64,000 bases of DNA, taken from contig JAUIEC010000008.1 in assembly GCA_030428945.1 (NCBI GenBank), forward strand, positions 224,705 to 288,704. The letters are read 5' to 3'. The stretch comes from Phycisphaerae bacterium. GTDB lineage: Bacteria > Planctomycetota > Phycisphaerae > UBA1845 > Fen-1342. Positions within the stretch are counted from its first letter, which is position 1, and every line of letters starts with the position of its first letter. Below are positions 24,507 through 32,165 of the stretch, in pieces. Below the pieces are notes generated by a model that was given only the letters and a program-made list of their open reading frames with translations, had not been told where the DNA came from and made no database searches. The position numbers and the translations under genes were made by a program.

Positions 24507-25409
24507 ATGCGGATTCGAGAACTGTTATCCACCGGGCGACCGAGCATTTCCTTCGAGTTCTTTCCTCCGAAGGACGAAGCCGGGCTCGCGCGGCTCGAGG
24601 AGACGATCACCTCGCTGCGGGACCTGAAGCCGACCTACGTCTCGGTCACCTACGGGGCCGGCGGCAGCACCCGCCGCCAGACCATCGACCTGGTGGCCAA
24701 ACTGCGGACCGAGTACGGCATGACGCCGATGGCGCACCTGACCTGCCTGGGGGCCTCACGCGAGGAGCTGCGCGAGGTCCTGGCCCGCCTGCATTCGGCC
24801 GGGGTCGAGAACGTGCTGGCCCTGCGGGGTGACCCGCCGCGGGGTGAGACCGAGTTCCGCCCGCACCCGGAGGGCTTCAGCCACGCCAGCGAACTGGCCG
24901 CCTTCGCCCGCGAGGAGTTCCCGTTCTGCCTCGGCGGGGCGTGCTACCCGGAGAAGCACCCCGAAGCGCCCAGCCTGCAGGTCGACATGGACTTCCTGAA
25001 GCGGAAGGTCGAGGCCGGCTGCGAGTTCCTGGTCTCGCAGCTCTTCTTCGACAACCAGCATTACTTCGACTTCGTCGCCCAGGCCCGTGCGGCCGGGATC
25101 GGCGTCCCGATCGTGCCGGGCATCATGCCGATCACGAACGTCGCGCAGGTCGAGCGCTTCACCAAGATGTGCGGGGCGGTGATCCCGGACACGCTCTGGC
25201 ACGAACTGACCCGCCTGAAGGATGACCCCAACGCGGTGCTGGCCCTCGGCGTGGCGCACGCCACCGCGCAGTGCCTGGAACTGCTGCAGCGCGGCGCGCC
25301 GGGCATCCATTTCTACACCCTGAACAAGTCACCCGCGACCCGCACGATCCTCAGCGCCGTCCGCAACGTCTGGGCGCCGGCCCGCAACCCGGCCGGCAGT
25401 TGGGTGTGA
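24507..25409 (+). CDS. metF: Methylenetetrahydrofolate reductase
   Basis: The protein has 300 residues. MetF signatures are visible in order: ISFEFFPPKDEAG at the N-terminus, VSVTYGAGGSTR, HLTCLGASREEL and NVLALRGDPP, then QLFFDNQHYFDFV and VPGIMPITN. It is an FAD enzyme reducing 5,10-methylene-THF to 5-methyl-THF for methionine synthesis. The length matches bacterial MetF with no regulatory domain. Divergent from etfB; GGAG lies about 13 bases before the ATG. Confidence 0.96.
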   Translation: MRIRELLSTGRPSISFEFFPPKDEAGLARLEETITSLRDLKPTYVSVTYGAGGSTRRQTIDLVAKLRTEYGMTPMAHLTCLGASREELREVLARLHSAGVENVLALRGDPPRGETEFRPHPEGFSHASELAAFAREEFPFCLGGACYPEKHPEAPSLQVDMDFLKRKVEAGCEFLVSQLFFDNQHYFDFVAQARAAGIGVPIVPGIMPITNVAQVERFTKMCGAVIPDTLWHELTRLKDDPNAVLALGVAHATAQCLELLQRGAPGIHFYTLNKSPATRTILSAVRNVWAPARNPAGSWV

Positions 25410-25594
25410 GGACCGGGTCGTAGTTCGTTACCGCACCGCGTGGCAGGTCGCAGGCGTGCGGGGCGACCGGCGCAGAGAGGACACCGCTCGAGTCCTGTGA
25501 CCGAGCGCACGGCGAGAATCGCAGGGGCAGGTCCTTCGCAGTGGAACAGCCGGCTCTGCCTACCTGCCCGGCCACTTGCCTGCTGATCCCATCC

Positions 25595-25632
25595 AAACGA
25601 AAGGAGCGAACGAGGTCAGCCTCATTCGCTCC
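25595..25632 (-). terminator. Intrinsic terminator of the sigma/anti-sigma operon
   Basis: On the minus strand GGAGCGAA.GAGG pairs with CCTC.TTCGCTCC (one mismatch, 4-base loop), followed by TTTCGTTT. It lies 29 bases after the anti-sigma stop. Confidence 0.75.
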
Positions 25633-25660
25633 GGCGTGGTTCTGATCTGGTGCGGGGTGA

Positions 25661-26527
25661 CTACTTGCGCGAGGTCGCCATCGCCATCGGCGGTTGCGAG
25701 CACAGCCAGCCCGCGACACGGATCTGGTTGGCCAGTTGTTCCAGTTGCTGCGGATTCAGTCGCGCGACCATCGTGTAGCTTCGCAGCTTTTCGTCCCACT
25801 TGACCAGGCCCGTGCCGTGCAGCTCGATCACCTGGTACGAGCGCCCGTTGACTCGATCGGAGCGGGCCTTGTCGCAGGCGATCTTGACGACGCCGTCCGT
25901 CACGAACAGCGAGACGACCGCCTGGTTCGGGGCGTCTTCCTCGTAATAGACATGGATCGCCTTGATCTGCTTGCTGCGATCCAGGCAGCCGCAGCAGCCG
26001 CGCACCGCGAAACCCCGCAGCTCCGGAACCGTCAGCGGCACGTTCAGCTTGCAGTCGCTGGCGTCCGCGATCAGCGCCGCCGCGTCCGCCTGCCCGACCA
26101 CGCCGAACGGATCGTGCTTGCGACTGACCGCGCAGTGCTCGTGCACGCGGACGAACTGATCCGCCACGAGCTGACCGGCGAAGGTCGCTCCGCCCCCGAC
26201 CCGATCCGTACTGAAGAGCCCCTGCTGCAGCACCAGGGCGAACACCACCACCGCCGCGACCGCCGACAGCGGACCGACCAGACGCAGAATCCGGCTGCGG
26301 TTCCGCTCGCGCTGCACGGTCGCCGCCAGCCGGGCCTGCAGCGCCGCCGGCACGGTTTCGGCCGTCAGCCCGCGGTGGGCGGCCTGGCGCAGCGCCCGCC
26401 AGCGATCCAGTTCCGCCTGCAGATCCGGGCGGGTGGCCAGCACGGCTTCCACCTCCACCGCCTGCCCGGCGTCGAGCTCGCCATCCGCCAGCAGCGGCAA
26501 CAGCCCTCGAACTTCGTTCGTTTCCAT
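25661..26527 (-). CDS. Transmembrane anti-sigma-factor-like protein
   Basis: This 288-residue protein starts at the ATG at 26527 (METNEVRGLL), with GAGGT upstream. An N-terminal cytoplasmic segment of about 80 residues has the anti-sigma helix pattern (LPLLADGELDAGQAVEVEAVLA). A single membrane helix follows near 84-105 (LVGPLSAVAAVVVFALVL), then an external domain of about 180 residues with cysteines in GCCGCLDR. It presumably binds and inhibits the sigma factor encoded 9 bases upstream. No HxxxCxxC zinc motif is seen in the N-terminal part. Confidence 0.8.
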   Translation of the reverse strand: METNEVRGLLPLLADGELDAGQAVEVEAVLATRPDLQAELDRWRALRQAAHRGLTAETVPAALQARLAATVQRERNRSRILRLVGPLSAVAAVVVFALVLQQGLFSTDRVGGGATFAGQLVADQFVRVHEHCAVSRKHDPFGVVGQADAAALIADASDCKLNVPLTVPELRGFAVRGCCGCLDRSKQIKAIHVYYEEDAPNQAVVSLFVTDGVVKIACDKARSDRVNGRSYQVIELHGTGLVKWDEKLRSYTMVARLNPQQLEQLANQIRVAGWLCSQPPMAMATSRK

Positions 26528-26536
26528 CACTGACCT

Positions 26537-27097
26537 CTAGCTCCGTCTCTCTACAAGCCCATGTTCGGCCGCGTAGTCTTTCAGTTTGCGGGCGAGTTGC
26601 TGCCGGGCCCGGTGCAGCCGACTCATCACCGTCCCGATCGGGACGCTCAGGATGTCGGCAATCTCCTGGTAGCTCAGCTCCATCGTCGCCCACAGCAGCA
26701 GCACCGAGCGGAACTCGTCCGCCAGTCCGTCGATCGCCGCCTTGACTTCCTCATCCAGATCCTCGAAGTCCAGCTCCGGAGGGGCCTCGCTGGCCGCCGC
26801 CGCGTTCGGCGCCTCGCGGGTCTGCTCAAGCGTCGCCTGGTCCGTCGCCTTCGGAGCACGCTGCTCCCGGGCGTAGCGGTTCAGGAACGTGTTGTGCAGG
26901 ATCTTCAGCAGCCACGGCCGGATCCCGAATTCACGCATCTCGAACCGGCCGAAGGCCCGGAAGGCCTTCAGATAGGTTTCCTGAACCAGGTCTTCGGCGA
27001 CATCGTTTCGACGGGCAAGGCGCTTCGCCACCCGATACACCGTCGCGAGATGCGGGACGGCCAGCTCTTCGAACGTCAATTCCGTAGCGTCCGTCAT
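26537..27097 (-). CDS. ECF-type RNA polymerase sigma factor
   Basis: The protein has 186 residues. Region 2 (VYRVAKRLARRNDVAEDLVQETYLKAFRAFGRF) and region 4 (LLLWATMELSYQEIADILSV, then PIGTVMSRLHRARQQL) are both clear, separated by an acidic Ala/Glu-rich linker longer than usual (about 105-135). It directs RNA polymerase to a dedicated promoter set and is paired with the downstream anti-sigma gene. The start ATG at 27097 gives MTDATELTFEEL; upstream codons in the open frame are not conserved-looking. Confidence 0.92.
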   Translation of the reverse strand: MTDATELTFEELAVPHLATVYRVAKRLARRNDVAEDLVQETYLKAFRAFGRFEMREFGIRPWLLKILHNTFLNRYAREQRAPKATDQATLEQTREAPNAAAASEAPPELDFEDLDEEVKAAIDGLADEFRSVLLLWATMELSYQEIADILSVPIGTVMSRLHRARQQLARKLKDYAAEHGLVERRS

Positions 27098-27268
27098 GGT
27101 CCGTCCAGAGGCCCCGGCCACAGCCGGTTCATCCAAAATGGGCAACCTGCGTGCCAGTCCGCAAATTCCGCAAGTTCGCAGAATGCACGGAATTATCCAC
27201 AGATTCGACGGCGCCACCACCCGGCCGGCGTAGAATCCGGGGCCTGTCCACCCTTCGGAGCGCAATCC

Positions 27269-28717
27269 ATGCCCGGCAAACACCTTCTCGTCACGATCCT
27301 GATGCTCTCGCTGCTCGCGGCCCCGCCGGTCCTGGCCGACGACTTCGCTCTGCAATTGCGGGCCGCCCGGGCGGATCTCGAGCAGGGCCTGACCTCCGAC
27401 CGGCTTCAGGCCGCCCTCGACGCCGCCTGGCACGCCGACGACTGGGGCGCCGGTCTGGCGTTCGCCCGCATGCTGCCCGAGGTCCGGCAGCCCGAGGTCG
27501 CCCTCCAGGGCCGCGCGCTGCGGGCCCTCTGGCGGGCCGGGGAACTGGCCGAAGCCGCCGCCGTCGCCGACCGCCTGCCGGTCGAAATCCGCGACCGCGA
27601 GACCCTCTCGGCCCTGGCGACGCTGCGCCTCGGACAGGGTCGCGGGACCGAGGCCGATCAGCTTCTCAGCCGCCTCGAGGACCTCGGGCCCGAGACCGCC
27701 TTCCAGGCCTACAACATCGTCCTGGCCCGCATGCAGCGCGGACAGACCCGCAACCTGGCCGAACTGACCACCCTGGCCGAGGGACTGCTCCGCCCCGAGC
27801 GGGGGTACCCCGACGCGCTGCTCGAGGAAGCCACCCAGGGCATGCCCGACCTGGCCCGCGCGATCGGAAACCGCCCGATCAACCGGGTGCGGCACTTCGG
27901 CCGGGCCGAGATGCCGGCCATCGCGGGAATCGGCCTGCCGAGTTGCACGGTCTTCCTGAACGGCAAGGGTCCGTATCGGCTCCTGCTGGACACCGGTGGC
28001 AGTTCGACCCTGTCGCTCGATCGGCGGGTGGCCGAGGAAGTCGGTCTGCCGGTCATCTCGAAGGCCCGCATTCACGGTGTCAGTGGTGCTCAGGAGGCGT
28101 TCCACTCGCTGATCGACTCGGTCCGGATCGGCGAGGTCGAGGTCGAGCGGGTCCTGTGTCACGCGTTCGACCTGCCTGAACTGCTGGGTGGCATCCACGG
28201 CATCCTCGGCACCGGCCTGTTCCTCTCCGAACGGTTCACGCTCGATTTCGAAACCGGGCACCTCGAGGTCGCAGCCAGCAGCGCAACGGCCGGGCGGGGG
28301 GGCGAGATTCCGCTCTGGATCGTGGCCGACGCCAAGCTGCTGGCGTGGGTTCAGGTCAACGGGCGGTCCGGCCCGGCGCTGATCGATTCGGGGGCGGATT
28401 CGAGCGTGCTGTCGCCGGACTTCGTTCGCGAAGTGTTCCCCGGTCGGGAGATGTTCTCGGCGCCGCTGCCGGGCGGGGCCGGGGTCGGGGACGGCGACTC
28501 GGGGTCGCTGCTGCTGGTGCCGCGGGTGGACCTGGACCTGGGCGGTCGTCAGCCGGCCGGATTCGGCGGGCTGGCACTGAGCGTGCTGGACGAGACGCTG
28601 GGTCCGATGGTTGGGGTGCAGTGCGATGTCCTGCTGGGCATGAACGTGCTGCGACAGGCCCGCAGCCTGACCGTTGATGGCCCCCATTGTCGCGGCTGGA
28701 TCCGCTGGATCGACTGA
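27269..28717 (+). CDS. Exported two-lobed retropepsin-like aspartic protease
   Basis: The protein has 482 residues. Signal peptide 1-23, then a helical, TPR-like N-terminal half (about 30-205), then two aspartic-protease domains in tandem: the first with LLLDTGGSSTLSL (Asp241), the second with ALIDSGADSSVLS (Asp373). Each lobe also has a downstream hydrophobic-Gly flap-like element (HGILGTGLF, DVLLGMNVL). This would let one chain form a pepsin-like pair from two retropepsin-type halves. GGAG precedes the ATG by 8 bases. Divergent from the sigma gene; substrate unknown. Confidence 0.8.
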   Translation: MPGKHLLVTILMLSLLAAPPVLADDFALQLRAARADLEQGLTSDRLQAALDAAWHADDWGAGLAFARMLPEVRQPEVALQGRALRALWRAGELAEAAAVADRLPVEIRDRETLSALATLRLGQGRGTEADQLLSRLEDLGPETAFQAYNIVLARMQRGQTRNLAELTTLAEGLLRPERGYPDALLEEATQGMPDLARAIGNRPINRVRHFGRAEMPAIAGIGLPSCTVFLNGKGPYRLLLDTGGSSTLSLDRRVAEEVGLPVISKARIHGVSGAQEAFHSLIDSVRIGEVEVERVLCHAFDLPELLGGIHGILGTGLFLSERFTLDFETGHLEVAASSATAGRGGEIPLWIVADAKLLAWVQVNGRSGPALIDSGADSSVLSPDFVREVFPGREMFSAPLPGGAGVGDGDSGSLLLVPRVDLDLGGRQPAGFGGLALSVLDETLGPMVGVQCDVLLGMNVLRQARSLTVDGPHCRGWIRWID

Positions 28718-28869
28718 AAGCGGTCGGCATTTTCGTGTAAATCACGCTGATGTATATAGTTATGGGTCGTGACATTTTTCGCGAAAATCGCGGTCGGTTT
28801 TCCGACCAATTGCGTCCGGCCGGCAGCGGCGTGGTACAAATACTGACGCAACAAAGCTAGCTCCCGAGT

Positions 28870-28917
28870 GCGGCCGTGACGTTCCCTCCCTCCATCGTCA
28901 CGGCCGCCGTTTTTTTT
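28870..28917 (+). terminator. Strong intrinsic terminator
   Basis: A perfect 12-bp stem GCGGCCGTGACG/CGTCACGGCCGC (28870-28881 with 28896-28907) is followed by CG and eight T. It may end the aspartic protease transcript 150 bases upstream or a short RNA starting near 28845. Confidence 0.85.
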
Positions 28918-28966
28918 CCCCCTCCCCGAAGCAGCCTGCGGGCACTCCGACAGCGCGCCGAAACCA

Positions 28967-29203
28967 GTGGCCGGGTCCGGGGTGATCTGCGTCGTGCCCG
29001 ATTTTGCGAATTCGTCGTCAGAAGCGGCAAACCAAGGTGGATTCCGGTCCCGTTATTCGTACAATGCGCATCCGTTTCAGGCGGGTCAGGGGCGTGAGAT
29101 CACGACCTCACCTTCGCTCGAAACGCGTTTCGAAGTGACGGATGATCGCGGCGAGTATCGAGACAATCTCGGCATCTTGAGCGCGGGCCGTCTGTCCGGC
29201 TGA
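28967..29203 (+). CDS. Questionable 78-residue protein
   Basis: The frame opens with GTG and has an ordinary amino-acid mix (for example LETRFEVTDDRGEYRDNL), without signal peptide, membrane helix or known motif. A second GTG at 28982 is possible. A terminator 57 bases downstream supports transcription but not translation, and there is no good ribosome site. It could equally be part of a non-coding RNA. Confidence 0.25.
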   Translation: MAGSGVICVVPDFANSSSEAANQGGFRSRYSYNAHPFQAGQGREITTSPSLETRFEVTDDRGEYRDNLGILSAGRLSG

Positions 29204-29259
29204 GCAGACCAAGACGCCGTTGCCAGTTTTCCTTCGGAGGGGAGAGCGGCACGGCCCAG

Positions 29260-29299
29260 GCGGCGAGCGGCTTCGGCTGTTCGCCGCCTTCTTTTTTTC
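29260..29299 (+). terminator. Intrinsic terminator
   Basis: GGCGGCGA...TTCGCCGCC with inner GC-TTCG-GC, followed by TTCTTTTTTT. It closes the second candidate transcript of the gene-poor region. Confidence 0.8.
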
Positions 29300-29383
29300 G
29301 ATCAGCAGGTGTGCAAGTGTGCGGGGCCGCAAGTCAGCGACGCGGGCACCGCCGCTTTCGTGAACGCTAACGCGGCGCGGTCG

Positions 29384-30553
29384 CTAGGCGGGGCCGCGGC
29401 CGCCGGGCAGGCTGCGGGCGGCGTCGAGGTAGAACGCGCAGGCGGCCTTCATTTCGACCAGTGTGTCGCCGCTGAACTTGTCGAGCATCGCCCGGGCGAT
29501 CTCGAACGCCACGACGTTTTCCGCCACCACGCTGGCGGCCGGGACGGCGCAGACGTCGCTGCGTTCGTAGTCACTGCGTTCGGCTTCGAGGGTCTGAAGG
29601 TTGACGCTGTCCATGCCCTGCAGCAGCGTGCTGATCGGCTTCATGGCGCCGCGGACGATGACGGGTTGACCGTTGGTCATGCCGCCTTCGATGCCGCCGG
29701 CGTTGTTGCGGCTGCGCACGAAGCCGAGGTTGGGCGTGCCGCGCTGCATGTTGTCGTAGTGGATCGGATCGTGGACCGCGCTGCCGGGGCGGCGGGCCGC
29801 TTCGAACCCGAGTCCGATCTCGGCACCCTTGAAGGCCTGGATCGAGCCGACCGCCTGCATCAGCCGCCCCTCCAGGCGACCTTCGGGCGTGAAGCAACTG
29901 CCCAGCCCGGGCGGGCAGCCGAAGACGCGGACCTCGACGATGCCGCCGACCGTGTCCTTGTCGACCTTGGCCTGGCGGATGGCGGCGATCATGCCGTCGA
30001 CCACGTCCGGGTCGGGCGTGTAGACCTCGTTGGCGTCCCGTGCGGCCCGCAACTGGTCCGGGCCCGCGTTGTCCGGCACGCGGGCCCGCTGGTCGAGCAG
30101 TTCACTGACGAAGCCGACGACGTCGATGTGGAACTCGGCCAGCAGGCAGCGGGCCAGGGCCCCGGCCGCCACCCGGCAGGTGGTTTCGCGGGCGCTGGCC
30201 CGTTCGAGCGTCTCGCGGCAGTCGGTCGTCAGCCACTTCAGGCTGCCGGCCAGGTCGGCGTGACCGGGGCGGGGGCGATGGACCTCGGGGGCCTCGTCGA
30301 TCCGGAAGTCGCGGTTGATCACCCGCATGACCAGCGGCGAGCCGATCGCCCGGCCGGCCCGGACGCCGCTCTGGATCTCGATCGCGTCCTTCTCGATCTT
30401 CATCCGGCCTCCGCGGCCGTAGCCGCCCTGGCGACGCCGAAGTTCGGTATTGATTCGGTCCTCGTCGATCGGCAGTCCGGCGGGAAGGCCCTCGACCAGG
30501 ATCGTCAGGGATCGGCCGTGGGATTCGCCGGCGGTACGGTAGAGCAGGGGCAT
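29384..30553 (-). CDS. aroC: Chorismate synthase
   Basis: The 389-residue protein starts MPLLYRTAGESHGRSL, the AroC signature. Other signatures are GGYGRGGRMKIEKD, the RPGHADLAGSLKW block, RASARETTCRVAAGALA and NAGGIEGGMTNG. It catalyses the last shikimate step, EPSP to chorismate, using reduced FMN. The ATG at 30553 has GGGAG 6 bases upstream and was preferred to the GTG two codons earlier. Divergent from rplM. Confidence 0.97.
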   Translation of the reverse strand: MPLLYRTAGESHGRSLTILVEGLPAGLPIDEDRINTELRRRQGGYGRGGRMKIEKDAIEIQSGVRAGRAIGSPLVMRVINRDFRIDEAPEVHRPRPGHADLAGSLKWLTTDCRETLERASARETTCRVAAGALARCLLAEFHIDVVGFVSELLDQRARVPDNAGPDQLRAARDANEVYTPDPDVVDGMIAAIRQAKVDKDTVGGIVEVRVFGCPPGLGSCFTPEGRLEGRLMQAVGSIQAFKGAEIGLGFEAARRPGSAVHDPIHYDNMQRGTPNLGFVRSRNNAGGIEGGMTNGQPVIVRGAMKPISTLLQGMDSVNLQTLEAERSDYERSDVCAVPAASVVAENVVAFEIARAMLDKFSGDTLVEMKAACAFYLDAARSLPGGRGPA

Positions 30554-30608
30554 GGTCACTCCCGGGGGTGGGCAGGGGGGCCGATGGCCGTAAATCGCGG
30601 CCGGGGCG

Positions 30609-30636
30609 TTGACTGGGCTGCCGCTCGGCCTATACT
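30609..30636 (+). promoter_or_regulatory. Promoter of rplM-rpsI
   Basis: TTGACT (30609-30614), a 16-base spacer and TATACT (30631-30636) end 74 bases before the rplM ATG. Confidence 0.75.
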
Positions 30637-30709
30637 ACCCGATTCCGAGTCAAGCGGGGTGCGCTGCCCCGCCGCTACCGGCGAATATCGACTGCTTGAG
30701 ACTGCTGAC

Positions 30710-31150
30710 ATGAAGACTGCCAACAAGAGTTTCCAGGCCAAGCCGCACGAAATCGAGCAGAAGTGGTACGTGGTGGACGCCACGGACCAGGTGCTCGGAC
30801 GTCTGGCGGCCCGGATTGCGACCGTCCTGATGGGCAAGAACAAGCCGACCTACACGCCGCACGTGGACACCGGCGATTTCGTCGTGGTGCTGAACGCCGG
30901 GGCGATCAAGGTCACGGGCAGCAAGCTGGACACCGTCACGTACCAGCGCTACAGCGGGTACCCGGGCGGCCAGAAGAATATCCTGATGAAGACGATGCTC
31001 GAGCGTCATCCGGAGCGGGTCCTGCGCGATGCCGTCCGTCGGATGCTGCCGAAGAACACGCTGGCCACCAAGATGCTTTCGAAGCTCAAGCTGTACACCG
31101 GCAACGAGCACCCGCATCAGGCCCAGAACCCCGAATCCCTGCCGAACTGA
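30710..31150 (+). CDS. rplM: Large ribosomal subunit protein uL13
   Basis: This 146-residue protein has the family hallmarks: KWYVVDATDQVLGRLAARIA, LMGKNKPTYTPH, TYQRYSGYPGG and the C-terminal MLPKNTLATKML with LKLYTGNEHPH. It is an early-assembling 50S protein. rpsI follows after 13 bases, the near-universal rplM-rpsI operon. Confidence 0.97.
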   Translation: MKTANKSFQAKPHEIEQKWYVVDATDQVLGRLAARIATVLMGKNKPTYTPHVDTGDFVVVLNAGAIKVTGSKLDTVTYQRYSGYPGGQKNILMKTMLERHPERVLRDAVRRMLPKNTLATKMLSKLKLYTGNEHPHQAQNPESLPN

Positions 31151-31163
31151 GGAGTAGCGGAAC

Positions 31164-31709
31164 GTGACCGATTCGGATAGCCCGATGCAGCCCGAGAACA
31201 CCACCCCGGCGCAACCGGCGGTCCCCGAGACCGAGGCCGCGCCGCTGATCCCGGTCCCCCCGGTCGCACCCGCGACGCCGGCGGCCGGACCGCAGACCCA
31301 GACGCGTCGCGTCGGCCGTGACGGCAAGTACTGCTGGGGCGTCGGTCGCCGCAAGTCGTCGGTCGCCCGTGTCCGGATCACGCCGGGCGAAGGCGTCGTC
31401 AAGATCAACAAGAAGGATCTGAACGACTACTTCAGCCTGCACCAGGATCGCGAAGCCGCGGTGGCCCCGCTGACGGCCACCGACGCGCGCCGCAAGTACG
31501 ACGTGTTCATCAACGTCCGCGGCGGCGGCACGACCGGCCAGTCGGGGGCGATCAAGATGGGCCTCGCCCGGGCGCTCGTCATCGCGGACAGCCAGTTCGA
31601 GACCACGCTCCGCGACCGCGGCTACATGACCCGCGACAGCCGGATCGTCGAACGGAAGAAGCCCGGCCGTCGCAAGGCGCGTCGTCGCTTCCAGTTCTCG
31701 AAGCGCTAA
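31164..31709 (+). CDS. rpsI: Small ribosomal subunit protein uS9 with N-terminal extension
   Basis: This 181-residue protein is about 50 longer than usual because of a Pro/Ala/Glu-rich N-terminal extension (residues 1-50, for example PLIPVPPVAPATPAAG). The S9 body is standard: WGVGRRKSSVARVRI, NVRGGGTTGQSGAIKMGLAR, and a C-terminal GRRKARRRFQFSKR tail that reaches the P-site tRNA. The GTG start is preceded by GAGGAGTAGCGG. No alternative start is seen closer to the S9 body. A good terminator follows. Confidence 0.96.
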   Translation: MTDSDSPMQPENTTPAQPAVPETEAAPLIPVPPVAPATPAAGPQTQTRRVGRDGKYCWGVGRRKSSVARVRITPGEGVVKINKKDLNDYFSLHQDREAAVAPLTATDARRKYDVFINVRGGGTTGQSGAIKMGLARALVIADSQFETTLRDRGYMTRDSRIVERKKPGRRKARRRFQFSKR

Positions 31710-31739
31710 GCCGCTCGCAATCTGCCAGCGAATCGTCAC

Positions 31740-31771
31740 AATGGCCTCCCGGACGGGAGGCCATTTTCTTT
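31740..31771 (+). terminator. Intrinsic terminator of rplM-rpsI
   Basis: A perfect 12-bp stem (31740-31751 with 31754-31765), a 2-base apparent loop and TTCTTT, 31 bases after the rpsI stop. Confidence 0.85.
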
Positions 31772-31784
31772 GCCCACACCGCTG

Positions 31785-32165
31785 ATGCCAGATCGTCTGC
31801 TCCGCGCCATCCTTCGGGATGCCCGGGCCCACCGTCCGCGCGAGTGCTGCGGACTGCTGGTGGCCCGCGGCGACCGCGTCGAGTCGCACCTGCCGCTGCG
31901 CAACGCGACCTCGGCACCGGCGGCATTCTCGATCGATGCATTGGACTGCGCCGCGGCCGAGCAGCGTCTGCGGCGGACCGGACGGCGTCCGGCGGGGGTC
32001 TATCACTCGCATCCTTTCGGACCGCCGCACCCTTCGCGGCGCGACCGGGACCTGTTGTGGGGCGAGCATGCCGGCTGGCAGTTGATCGTCACCCCGGGCG
32101 GGGCGTGGGCCCTCTGGCAGCCGACCCGCGGGCCGTGGCGCCTGCTGCAGCAGGGGGCACTCTGA
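31785..32165 (+). CDS. JAMM/MPN-domain metalloprotease-like protein
   Basis: This 126-residue protein begins at the ATG at 31785 (MPDRLLRAIL); a TTG at 31770 lies inside the terminator tail. The JAMM zinc motif is complete: Glu in RPRECCGLL, then HSHPFGPPHPSRRD (HxHP, Ser and Asp). Bacterial stand-alone JAMM proteins cleave isopeptide or C-terminal extensions, for example on sulfur-carrier proteins. Its TGA overlaps the ATG of xseA (TGATG), so the pair is translationally coupled, an unusual neighbour. Confidence 0.85.
   Translation: MPDRLLRAILRDARAHRPRECCGLLVARGDRVESHLPLRNATSAPAAFSIDALDCAAAEQRLRRTGRRPAGVYHSHPFGPPHPSRRDRDLLWGEHAGWQLIVTPGGAWALWQPTRGPWRLLQQGAL

Larger units (their letters stand above)
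28718..29383. other. Gene-poor region with two plus-strand terminators
   Basis: This 666-base region between a plus-strand and a minus-strand gene is AT-richer than its surroundings at its left end (TGTATATAGTTATGG, ATTTTTCGCGAAAAT). It carries two strong plus-strand terminators and a possible promoter (TTGCGT, 19 bases, TACAAA near 28806-28836). The layout suggests one or two small RNAs; the only reasonable frame is at 28967-29203. Confidence 0.6.

Noticed and set aside
29060..29260. tmRNA, 6S RNA or RNase P RNA
   Set aside because: I could not find the conserved cores (tag reading frame, open bubble, P4 elements), so the region is only listed as a candidate transcript.
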